This document shows, piece by piece, positions 26,142 to 41,531 of a stretch of 64,000 bases of DNA. Source of the stretch: Flaccisagitta enflata (taxonomy: Eukaryota > Chaetognatha > Sagittoidea > Aphragmophora); contig OZ231127.1 of assembly GCA_965153355.1 (NCBI GenBank), positions 73,842,001-73,906,000 of the forward strand, in the 5' to 3' direction. The notes below the pieces were generated by a model. That model did not search any database. It was not told the DNA's origin and saw only the letters and a list, made by a program, of their open reading frames with translations. Numbering within the stretch: position 1 is the stretch's first letter; every line of letters starts with the position of its first letter. The position numbers and the translations under genes are program-made.

Positions 26142-26600
26142 ATAGTCGCAAAAACGTTAGATGGTCAGCGGTACCCGTGCCCTGCCCAAGTAGTTTGAGC
26201 TTGAAGTCGAAGGAAAAGCAGGGCAGCGGCCCCAAAGGGGTCGATAACCTATGCTTTCACACATTTGGGGAATTTTCTCCTCCTCTTCCTTCTCCTCCTC
26301 CGTCCCCCCCTCAAATTCCAGCCTCAAAGCCCAAATTCCAGTCTCGAGGCCCAAATCCCAGTCTTTAGGCCCAAATTTCAGCCTCAAGGCCCAAATCCTA
26401 GCCTCATGGCCCAAATCCTAGCCTGGAGGCTGGGACCTCGCCGTCTTTGATGGGATTTGGACCTCAAGGCTGGAATCTGGGCCTCCAGGCTAAGATTCAA
26501 GCCTTGAGGATAGGATTTGGGCCTTGAGGCTAGGATTTGGACCTCTAGACTGGGATTTGGGCCTTGGCACTGGAATTTGGGCCTCGAGGCTGGGCTCTGA
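26142..26600. mobile_element. Family B element B2 (right part displaced)
   Basis: Starts AATAGTCGCAAAAACG, then CAGCGGTACCCGTGCCCTGC, GCAGGGCAGCGGCCCC and a core of about 15 GGCCTCGAGGCTGGGATTTG-like units in changing orientation. The expected right end appears only at about 27864-27921, after element J, so J may have inserted in B2. Confidence 0.65.
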
Positions 26601-26619
26601 GCACTACCAGCCAAAACAC

Positions 26620-27216
26620 GGAATGAGTTGAGGTAGAATGATCGTCTCTCACTTTGATAGTTTTTGGGTCATTGTAGTGTGTACAATATAAATCTAAAGG
26701 GAACTAAATCACTTTTGGGGCGGTTTTTGAAATATATGCAAAAATGGTGTAAATTTAGTACATTTTTCATCATAACTCTTTGTGGTGATGTTTTCTGGTA
26801 TTTTAGACTGCAGATTTGGATTCAGCGAGTGCTTTGCGGTTTGTTTGATATGTCACACTATGTAGTTTTGAAAAAGAAATAAAAAGTTAATTTTATCATC
26901 ATATTGCTATAAAAATACATTTATCATTAATCATTTTATAAAAAAATAAGATTTTATTTTTTTTTCAAAAGTATATAGTGTGACATATCAAACGAACCGC
27001 ACGCCACCCACTGAGTCCAAATCTGCGGACAAAAATACTAGAATAAATCATCACAAAGAGTTTTGATGAAAAATGTACTAAATTTGTACTATTTTTGTAT
27101 ATGTTTCAAAAAGCGCCCCAAAAATGATTTATTTCTTTTCAGATTTGTATTATACACACCACAAGGACTCAAAACCTATCAGAGTTGTAGACGATCATTT
27201 CAGGTCAACTCATTCC
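26620..27216. mobile_element. Large foldback element J, about 597 bp
   Basis: The left arm starts GGAATGAGTTGAGG and the right arm ends with the inverted copy at 27216. The arms stay recognisably complementary for roughly 260 bp (inner phrase ATATGTCACACTATR) around an AT-rich centre near 26920. No ORF of note. Confidence 0.8.
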
Positions 27217-27863
27217 TTGTTCTGGCGGACAGTGTGAGGGGGGCACGTAGATCGGAGAGTGAACCATAACAGGACAAAAATATAAGCCAGTGCCTAGAGA
27301 TGACAGCTATGGTATAAAAATGTTCTTAAGTATGTGTAGATCACAGTTATATGGGGTTTTGCCTGCGTCATGATTCATCCAGGGACATTTTTTTTGCTCT
27401 TAAACTCAGTAGGTTCAACATTTTGGAGGCTCTGAATGGACAAGATTTTTTTCATCTGAGATTGCAATTTTGCGAGTTTTTTTTTAATAGGTCCTACTAA
27501 TGTAGGAGCAGGCTTACCAAATTTTACACATGGCGTATTCAATCAATCCTGAACCTTTGCTAAAGATTTGGCATCCTCCCTCTAATCATAAGTGCCATTT
27601 TTCATTTCTAGAATAGTACCGTATGAAATGAAAAAAACATTTTTTGCCGCATTTTGATTTGAGAGAAGTAGTTAACTTCAAGGGGCAAAAAGAGGCTTTG
27701 GATTAGCTATGACGCAGGTAAAACCATATGTTTTCTTGCTCAGGGTAGGCAACTGTACTAGTTTCAGCCGTTTATTTAGGTCAAAAGTGCCAGCATAATT
27801 TTTTTTTGTCTTGAGGTGACGCCCTCTGGGAACATAGTGGGGGGGTACAAAGGAGAAAGAGGA
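27217..27863. other. Non-coding between foldback J and the family B end
   Basis: Nothing recognised. Confidence 0.35.
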
Positions 27864-28002
27864 GGAGGAGATTATTCTCCATATGTGTGAAAGCATAGGT
27901 CATCATCCCTTCAGGGCCGCTGAAAAAAGAAAGAAGAAGAGAAGAAAGAAGAAGAAGAAGAAGAAGAAGACAGAAGAGAAGAGAAAGAAGAAAAGAGAGA
28001 GA

Positions 28003-28056
<54 letters not shown>
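27864..28056. repeat. Family B right-end fragment plus AAG/AG tract
   Basis: CATATGTGTGAAAGCATAGG followed by a degraded CCCTTCAGGGCCGCTG at about 27880-27920 is the family B end. An (AAG)n and (AG)n purine run follows to 28056. Confidence 0.7.
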
Positions 28057-28059
<3 letters not shown>

Positions 28060-29689
28060 GAATGAATGAATCTTTGATGGTCACCTCAATGATGTGATAC
28101 TGTTCCAAATATCAAAAGAAAACCAGTCGCCTAAGGGCAATATGTGGTCAGCAGACTAATTCCGAGTTTCGCCATGCGCGCGAGAAACCCTGACTCTCCA
28201 CCATTGTAGAAGTGTCATCGCTTCTTCTGCTGAATTGCATAAGGTCACAAAGGTTGGGTGACATACCTAACTATCTGGTGTGCCAAACCAAACCAATTTT
28301 TGCCACACCGACTGCCCCTATGGGGTCCAAAACAGGGGTAGAAGGGTCTATTTTGGCCTGTCCCGATTTTGTCCCTGCAAGCAAAATGCAAGCTTAACCA
28401 ACCAAAAAATGTCAATGAGGGTCATCCAATAGCTTGTAAGCAATCACTATCAATCCATTGATATGTGTAGAAAGTTTGAATTCAATATTTCAACTGTAAG
28501 ATGACAAAAAATGAATTTGAATTATGGTACTCTTCCCCTTTATTTTTCTGTCATTCTTTACTAAAAAGGAGTTAGGTGGACAGTTTTTTTTTGTAAGCCT
28601 ATCTTTATTCAATCATTAAGCATTTTTTCTTTTTCCATTGCATTAAGGACTAGTTGAAGGACCTTTCCTCCGATTTTCAAGGATTTTTTCCATTTCATTC
28701 AAGAGAAATAAACATTTTCCTGGAGCGTTACAATTCAGAGGTGCTCCTTGTTGTAGCTGTCACATTTGTGTCACACTATGATTCATACTATGCCACGCCA
28801 TAGTAACATGAGTGACGGAAAATTCATCAACATGCTGGGAAAGAAGGTCAAATTCTGTACTTGCACCTATAATTTCAACTCTTATCTCCAAATTGTTTGT
28901 TCACAGTGAAATTCCAAAGTTGATCACTACAAAGATAAGAATTGAATTGTAACAACTCGCCGACCAAGTCTCGTAGTTAATTCTTTGTTTCCACACAGCG
29001 CTTCTCACACAAATGTGCGATGCTTTTAAGTTTTAATTTGGCAAAATTTCTCAAAATTCAAATTCGCATATCTCAAGAACTATTTGAGTTAACCCGATGA
29101 AATTTTGCATGGTTGGTATCTGGATCTAGAGAGTCCTTTGCCTAAATTCTGATGCGACCTAAAGGATGTCGAGGAGTCCAACCAGACCAACCAGCCTGCC
29201 AGATGAAAAAATGAAAAAATGGCATAACTTCTAAAATAATGGACCGATCTGGTTGAAATTTTGCATGAAGCTTCCTTAAAGGATTTCTCGTCACTGGCAT
29301 AAAAAAGAGCTTGGGGAAAATTTTTTTCTTACAACAGCCTACCCAGCCAGAAATGGTACTTATAGAGATTTTTTTTTTAAAAACTAAAAAAATTCAAAAA
29401 AATTTCAGAAACATGATCACACATGTTTGCTTGAACGTAATAAATAGGAATTTTACTGTCATATTGATTTCTTAATTGTATCTAGTTAAATTTTCTAGTA
29501 ATAAAATTGCCAAAAGTATCTATTTAAGCCTAATTTGCATGAAAAAATGAGCTTACTTAAGAAAATCTAAGTATGGATTCATATGTAAGAATAGGTTAGC
29601 TACATGATGACATATGGATTTGTTCAATTTTCAAACATGTGAAATTGATGAATTTCATCCTGTCCACGGTCGGCTTTGTGTGACACTAG
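28057..29689. other. AT-rich non-coding
   Basis: No supported gene. It carries one copy of the low-copy phrase CAGTCGCCTAAGGGCAATAT at 28126 (see 23418). Confidence 0.4.
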
Positions 29690-30536
29690 TCAGCAATACC
29701 CGTTGCCCTGCTTTGTTCGTTTGTCAATGTACATGATGGTTAGCAGGGCAGCGGCCCCAAAGGGGACGTAGTCTTGTAGAACACAGGGGGAATTCTGCTT
29801 AAATGGGTTGGGAGCACTAGTGCACCAGTGAATAACATAAATAATTGACAAAAAATGAAGATTTTAATAACTTCCATTGAACAAAATGGAAAATTGATGA
29901 AGAAATGACAAAATGCAAAAGTTTTTATGGAGTAGCACGGAAACTTGAAAAGAATTGAAAAAATATGTAATCCTCATTGAACAACATGCAAAATTGATGA
30001 GAAAATAAGAAAATGGGAGAATTCCCATTGAATAACATGGGAAATTGAAAAAAAATGAAACAAAGCTGGATACACGGCCATACCAGTTGTGGACAGGTGG
30101 GTAGGGGCGGAAATGCCCGGTTTCACACTTTTCGACTTGTGCACACCGACGGACCGACGGACAAAGGCTCCTATAGAGTTGCGTGTCCGCAACTAAAAAT
30201 ATGGAATTCCCATTGAATAGTATGGAAAATTAATAAAAAATGAAAATATGTAGACTTCCCATCAAATAGTATGGGAAATTAAAATGGCAAGGGGGATGTA
30301 CAACTGAACGAATGAATGAACGAACAAACAAACAAACAAACAAACGACCAATGAACAAATGAACAAACAAACAAATGAACAAACAAACAAACAAACAAAC
30401 AAACAAACAAACAAACAAACAAACAAACGAATGAACAAACGAAAAAATGAACGAACCAAGGAACAAACGAATGAACGAACAAACAAGTCCCCTTGTGTTC
30501 TACAGGACATCGTCCCCTTCGGGACCGCTGCCCAAA
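29690..30536. mobile_element. Family B variant B3, with A7 and tandem repeats inside
   Basis: The left part reads CAGCAATACCCGTTGCCCTGC-like, then AGCAGGGCAGCGGCCCCAAA. The right end reads GTCCCCTTCGGGACCGCTGC followed by CCAAAAA. Inner inverted segments TTGTAGAACACAGGGGGA and TCCCCTTGTGTTCTACA are complementary but differ from other B copies. The core holds about five roughly 50-bp units with TTCCCATTGAATARYATGG and a (CAAA)n run. Confidence 0.7.
30061..30199 (+). mobile_element. HINE-like element A7 inserted in a tandem repeat
   Basis: Runs from CAAAGCTGGATACACGGCC to the hairpin AGTTGCGTGTCCGCAACT (30177-30194) and AAAAA. The 5' motif AGTTGTGGAC matches the hairpin arm except for one CpG-to-TpG change. 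The neighbouring repeat units show the empty site as ATGAAAATATGG, so the insertion point lies in a short A run. Confidence 0.82.
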
Positions 30537-30659
30537 AAGCCAATAATTGTCACCTGCCCCACTTCTTCACTTTCATCTTTCTTGTCCAGATTTTTGCTCT
30601 AGTTTCCCGTCTCTAGTTACCTTGTTGTTATTCATTCCTACTTCAAGGATCATTGTACT

Positions 30660-30689
30660 GTTGTTGTTGTTGTATTTGTTTTTGTTTGT

Positions 30690-30724
<35 letters not shown>

Positions 30725-30762
30725 ATTGTTGTTATTGTTATTGTTATTGTTGTTGTTGTTGC

Positions 30763-30820
<58 letters not shown>

Positions 30821-30827
30821 ATTGTTG

Positions 30828-30910
<83 letters not shown>

Positions 30911-30985
30911 CAGAGACAGAGAGACAGAGACAGAGACGGAGAGAGACAGAGACAGAGACAGAGACAGAGAGACAGAGAGAGAGGA
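30660..30985. repeat. (TTG)n with TTA interruptions, then (AG)n and CAGAGA
   Basis: TTG array at 30660-30876, followed directly by AG and ACAGAG units. Confidence 0.97.
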
Positions 30986-31160
30986 GAATGAGACAAACAG
31001 GAATTAAAAGGAAACCAGAATTGATGATAAAGAGAAAACTTGAAATGATTCCTTAAAACCCTTTCGCTAAAACCGTTTGCGTGAGCGTAGTATAGGGCTA
31101 GCCAGAGGAGAGCAGGGGCGCCGGGGCCACGAGCACAGCAGTGGCTGCAGAAGTGATTTC

Positions 31161-31162
<2 letters not shown>

Positions 31163-31217
<55 letters not shown>
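31163..31217. repeat. (AG)n microsatellite
   Basis: Pure AG run. Confidence 0.98.
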
Positions 31218-31221
<4 letters not shown>

Positions 31222-31647
31222 TGGTACCCTTCCCTGCGCAACAAAAAAAGGTGCAATACTTGATACAATTTCAGTTAACCAATTAATGCATCGAGTATGA
31301 AGCAAAGACACCGTTCCAAGACTTGGTATTAGGCAATTGCAACACAAACCTGGAAGTCTTTGTTTGCTTTTTTAAAGATAGAAATTCATAGAAAACATTA
31401 TCTGTATCTTTTTTTAGGCTTTACTAGCTATTAGATTTTAATTCCAGGTTTTTTTTAAGCCAAATGTTTTAAGCCAAGCATGAGGCTAAAAGGGTGTTTT
31501 TCTGGCATCGTTTTCATGGAAGTCATTTAGCTGCACTTTAGAGGTCTTACTGTGTACAGGAGCTAATACCTTGCTTCCAAAATGAATGTCCCACCAATGA
31601 ACTAAATTAGGAATTGTAGAATGGATCACTCTAGCTCCATTTAAAAA

Positions 31648-31899
31648 AACAAGGCCGGATACACGGCCAATCCGTAGTCGCTGCTGGTGGGCAGGGGCAG
31701 TAATGCGGGTGGGCAGGGGCGGTATGTAAGTGGGCGGGGGCTGTATTGACGCCAGGCAGGAGCTGTGATGGTCAGAAATCCGTTTTTCAGTCGATTTCGC
31801 GTCATCAAAATTTTCCTATTTCATTCAGACAGACATTCAGACAGACAGACCTACCAAGGGACACACCCTCATATAGAGTCGCTAGGCAGCGACTAAAAA
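31648..31899 (+). mobile_element. HINE-like element A8
   Basis: Starts AACAAGGCCGGATACACGGC. The 5' motif AGTCGCTGC (31676-31684) is exactly complementary to GCAGCGACT in the 3' hairpin AGTCGCTAGGCAGCGACT (31877-31894). The microsatellite here is CAGACAGA-like, and GGTGGGCAGGGGC repeats follow the 5' block. Confidence 0.8.
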
Positions 31900-32019
31900 C
31901 AATATATTTAAGCCGAAAATGATTCCATTACCAGTAGATATAAGAATGTTGGACCCAGAGAGGCGAGTAAATGGTTCTTGAATGTTTGGATTTACATTCA
32001 AGAAATTTGTATAGGTGGT

Positions 32020-32614
32020 TACTAACTATGGCAAAGAAAAAAACCAAACAACATGTTTTTCAGTATTTTACACCCAAGCAATGGAAAAAACATAAAAGAA
32101 TTGGTGACCATTTTGAAGCTCTGCGAAAGATTTTTCAAATGAGATCTTGCTGGTATTTCTAGCTTTATTTGTTTAGAAATGACATTGGAATGAAGACAAG
32201 TTGTTAGGAATTGCAAAAGCCTGTTTTTAGTTTGTTGTAACATAAAGACTAAACGCTTTGAGTTAAAAATTCGTTCTTGGCGCCATTTTAAAGAAAACTT
32301 GAAGCTCTTTAATTTGCTCATGGATATTAAGTAGCTGTGACAATTCTGAGTTGCGCCATCAATAAAAACGTTGACACAAAAATCAATAGTAGGAAAAAAA
32401 GAGAAAAAAAGCTGCAATATGCATTTTTTTTCATCAGTGATATTTTTCTTCAAACCGATGCCATTTCTAAACGAAAAAAGCTACTGAGACCGCATTTGGA
32501 AGATTTTTTCGAAGATCTTTAAAATGGTCATAGATTTTCTTTAGTTCAAGCCTTTGGTTTTGCAGAAATAAGAAAAACAAGTTGTTTGGTTTTTTTCTTT
32601 GCCATAGTTAGTTA
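32020..32614. mobile_element. TIR element H3 (TTAACTAACTATGGC ends)
   Basis: ACTAACTATGGCAAAG plus AAAAAAACCAAACAAC at the left and the inverted copy at the right bound about 595 bp. The interior has the same themes as H1 and H2 (repeated GAAGATTTTT and AAATGGTCA phrases), with quite different tips. Confidence 0.7.
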
Positions 32615-33296
32615 ATGGTCTGGTTATGGCGCTACGAGCTTTCATCAGTTGGATCTTGTAAGGAGGTGAAATAGATGTTTCAATACCTGTCAAAATATTG
32701 ACTATGAATAAAATTCGTAATCAGAGTGTCTCTATTTCCCCTTTTGTTTTATGGTATACCTTTCCCCTTCATACGCGCTGCCCAATAAAGAGAAGGGTCC
32801 TATTTTTTTATCTTTTCCAAAGGCGTCGAAACTTCCGCTTTGGCTTTTTACCCGAATTGACGTCCAATCAGGTTCTGCCGTTGGTCCGGACCTTGGACCA
32901 ATCACAGGCCGTCATTCTCGTCCTTGTCTCCCGTGTCTTGTTGACGTCAGCGCGCGTGAGTCTCTAATCCTGAAAAAAAGAAAGAACGAAGGAGAGAAAG
33001 AAAGAAAGAAAATAGGAGGGTTGCTGCGCTGCTGCGTCCGCTTCTACTGTCGCGTCTACTGCCTCAAACTTGTGCGGACGCAATTAACGCTGCAGTAAAA
33101 ATTCTCACTAATGGAAATGGCAAGTAAGAAAATGTCAGCCCGATCCACCCCTCACTCTCTCTCTCTTTTCGACTTTCTCTTTCTTGGTCTCTTTCTGTTT
33201 TGTTTCTCTTCTCTGTCTCTGTCTCTCTCTCTCTCACACTTTTCTTCTTCATCGCTGCCCTCCAGTGAAAGCCGCACACCCAAAGTTTTGGTGCTC
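32615..33296. other. Non-coding, nothing firm
   Basis: Higher GC at 32820-32960 and purine runs at 32970-33015. No ORF with domain features. Confidence 0.35.
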
Positions 33297-33568
<272 letters not shown>

Positions 33569-33799
33569 TTCTACTTTCCTTCTTTTTCCTCCACCTGGTT
33601 TCGCCTTAAATCGTCATTCATCAAAGATTGTGACAGACTTCGACATCCAGGATGAACGGGTACGGAAAAAAGTGGATGAATGATGATGATGATGAAAATG
33701 ATGATTAGTTGGCTCTCAACTGCCCCAAACTAAAAGCAGTATCGGTGGCTGACTGCCAACAGGTTAGTAAAATACGCTGACGATTTTCTGTTTAGTTGA

Positions 33800-33955
33800 C
33801 TGATTTATTCACTGATTGATTGATTTATTGATTTATTGATTGAATGATTTATTGACTTATTGATAAAATGATTGATTGATAAACCATTTGATTGTTTGAT
33901 AAATTGATTGACTGATAAATTGATAAATTGATTATTTGATCGATTTATTTATTAA
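33800..33955. repeat. Degenerate (TGATTGATTTAT)n upstream of the lectin
   Basis: TGATTGAT and TTTATTGA words immediately upstream of the lectin start codon. No clear TATA box or initiator is visible. Confidence 0.85.
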
Positions 33956-34023
33956 GACTCCTGATAAACGGCAATCATATAGCCAACAGCGACACCTTAC
34001 AAAAATAATCGACAACGATCAAA

Positions 34024-38801
<4,778 letters not shown>

Positions 38802-38850
38802 GATCTCTGCTGGAATTGTAGTTTTCTTTGCCTCCAGTATTGTCTGTTCT

Positions 38851-38856
38851 AATAAA
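38851..38856 (+). terminator. Polyadenylation signal AATAAA of the lectin gene
   Basis: AATAAA lies 50 bp after the lectin stop codon, the usual position for a short 3' UTR. Confidence 0.7.
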
Positions 38857-38922
38857 ACACATCTTCGACGATGTATTGAAGCAAAAAGTGAGAAGATAGG
38901 AGAGAAGATAGGTCATTACCTG

Positions 38923-39008
38923 TATGAAGGTTGGACAACACTACTACTCAACCCTACTTTACTTAAGGATGAGAGCCTTTGGAGCTCTCACTGGTGTTTA
39001 ATCCGGAC
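38923..39008. repeat. 86-bp direct repeat, copy 1
   Basis: It starts TATGAAGGTTGGACAACA and ends GTTTAATCCGGAC. It is nearly identical (one visible difference) to 39470-39555, 547 bp away. It begins about 65 bp after the lectin poly(A) signal. Confidence 0.9.
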
Positions 39009-39469
39009 CCATCACAACTATCCTTAGTATTCAAAATAACATAATCATGAAATAATTCAAGACAACAATCCATCCAGGAACCAACCAGGAAAAAATCAAT
39101 AATTCTAACCTGTTTGCTACAAGTACCAGTGACAAGAAAGAGTACCAGACGATTGTGCTGTTTTGGACCACACATCCATCTGATCTTCCCATTGTAAAAG
39201 ATTCATGCAACCCACAACCTAAAATCAAAATCCTTTCCACTGATTGAGACCATTCCCTAAAACATTCCATGTCAACCCAAAATAAAAAGATGCAAAGTAG
39301 TCAGCACATCCCCATTATTTATAGTGAACAAATAACCAAATGATGATGTAGCTATCCAAGGATAATCTAGATATCAAAGGCAATGTTGTTAAAAACCATA
39401 CCATTAGAGGCAAGAATCGAGAATCAACCATATGGGATCGCCGGCATTCTATACCATGGCACTGAAATA

Positions 39470-39555
39470 TATGAAAGTTGGACAACACTACTACTCAACC
39501 CTACTTTACTTAAGGATGAGAGCCTTTGGAGCTCTCACTGGTGTTTAATCCGGAC
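39470..39555. repeat. 86-bp direct repeat, copy 2, next to the BEL/Pao LTR
   Basis: Second copy of the 86-bp sequence; the retrotransposon LTR begins 17 bp later. The pair could be a small LTR-like element or a segmental duplication. Confidence 0.9.
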
Positions 39556-39572
39556 TATAAATTACGCCCACG

Positions 39573-40077
39573 AGTTTCAACTGGCACTGTCTATGAGCGT
39601 CTATCTGACTGACGACTTGTGGTGAAAGAAAGTTGGCCGAATTGGAAAATAGGAAGGCGATCGTCTCGTTTATTCCATAAAAATTTCAACAACTGAAGAG
39701 AGGGGGAAAAATGAAAGGGAAAGTGGGCGTTAATTTTGATCAGCAAACGCAAAAGATAACATGAAATCGAGACAGGACACAATAAAGGACAGAAACAGCA
39801 CATGACAACATGTTCATCTTCTTCAGAGCCCATGCCACCTGATAATACCTGCCCCTGCCCCGGCCTATCCCATTAGATTCATCCATATCATCCCCATAGT
39901 AAGCTGATCGGGCAAGCGATAAAAACCATACTAAAATCCGGCGATAAAAATGCAAAAGGGCAAAAGACAAAAATAACAGACCGGAAGACAAGATAAAAAC
40001 AACGTTAATAAAAGCAAAGACGCGTCTATAAAACTTACTTTTAGGCCCACTTTCGTTGGTTTCAACCCACAGTCTGT
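39573..40077 (-). repeat. 3' LTR of the BEL/Pao element
   Basis: About 505 bp, matching 51866-52367 with scattered substitutions and small indels (a high-eighties to mid-nineties identity by eye). AATAAA on the minus strand at 39669-39674 could serve as the poly(A) signal; the other LTR has lost it. Confidence 0.93.
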
Positions 40078-41531
40078 CAAAGTCAAATTAACGTTAATTG
40101 TCCGTTCATAAGTTTATCTGCAATAAAAAGATGAGAGATTATTGAAACTAGTGAATTCCAAGGGCACATTCAATCAATCACGAAAAATCAATCAATCACT
40201 TTAGGAAGCAATGCCGCAAATAAATAAAATCAATCAATCCAAAAATTGGATGATACGAAAGACGAGTTACGTATGTATGCCTACGTAATAAAAACAAATG
40301 GCACAAAATACAAGGCGCAACCATATGGTTACCCATCTAGCGTTCAATATAAAAAATGGCGAGAAACAAAAGACGCTGGCATTGAATAATAGAGAAAGAA
40401 GAAAAGCCAAAGCACGCAAAAGAAACAAAAGCACACATACTTAAGAAACGGACGGACATACATTTCTAACATTCTGCCCCATTTTTGGAATTTCACGAAT
40501 TTCAAAAATCCGACACCTAGTTTCCAGTCGGGGAAACCCTACTAAAAAACCGATACTACCTTCCTTAAAAAAAAATTTACATAGACACAGCCCCCGCCCC
40601 TCCCCCCCGTCCACCGCCTCTTACATCCCCACCCTAACTATCAACAGATCGACGACTGCACGAATGATGATTCCCGTCCGGAAAGGATCCACCACCAGCA
40701 AATTTTCAACGATCACGATGACGCGGATGGAGACGAGGCGGCGACGAGGAGGTTGAGGCACCCGTTCTGTAAAAGTTAAGGGGAAAGGGGGGGGGGAAGG
40801 GGAACGGGCCTTGGAGCACTCCAAGCCTGGGATTTGGCTTAAGAGTGGAAAATAATGAGTAGGGGCATACTACTAAAACATGTCATACGAAAGTATTCGT
40901 AATAATGACTAAAAAGACCATGTCTAAAACAAACAAAACAAAAATGTACATGTTCCAAGGAACCAAACAAAACAAGACAAAATAAATAAGTTACTAACTA
41001 TATATAAAAACGAATCTGTAAGGTAAAAAAAATTAGCAAGCATCATGGAACGACCACATCACCTGCGCCTTCTCCATTACAGAGACGAGCGGGTCACTCC
41101 GGAAGCTCCAACACCTCGTCAATCCGTGGGCGAAAGGCGATGAATGATGTCGTCAACGGCGACCGCATCGAAAGGCGCAGGTGGTGCAGCCGTCTGAGAA
41201 TGTATCCTCCCCGAAGGGAAGAAAAAGAAAGAGAAGAAATGGGGCAGATTGATTAGTAAAGTTCTTATCGTACACAGATTCAAATTTACCACAAAAACTC
41301 AACCTCAACCCTTCCCAAACCATGATACTTACGCGGGCGTTTTTCGCCAGGCCCCGGGGCGGACGTCATTCCCACGCCCCGGGTAGCGCCCCCGACTTGG
41401 CCGGCCTGTCCATCGATGGGATGAGGATGTGATGGTGGAATACGATCCTCAGCGAATGGCGGCGCTCTCCACGCCATGTTGCAAATTGGTAGTTAAATTG
41501 AACAGCAACTGGGCGTGGCACCAATCAGTGT
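40078..41531 (-). other. Non-coding 3' region of the BEL/Pao element
   Basis: No conserved ORF. The minus strand has a good donor-like GTAAGTAT near 41327-41334 and a pyrimidine-rich acceptor-like tract ending CAG near 41195, so a 3' UTR intron is conceivable. Purine and pyrimidine runs occur at 40580-40620 and 40775-40800. Confidence 0.5.
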
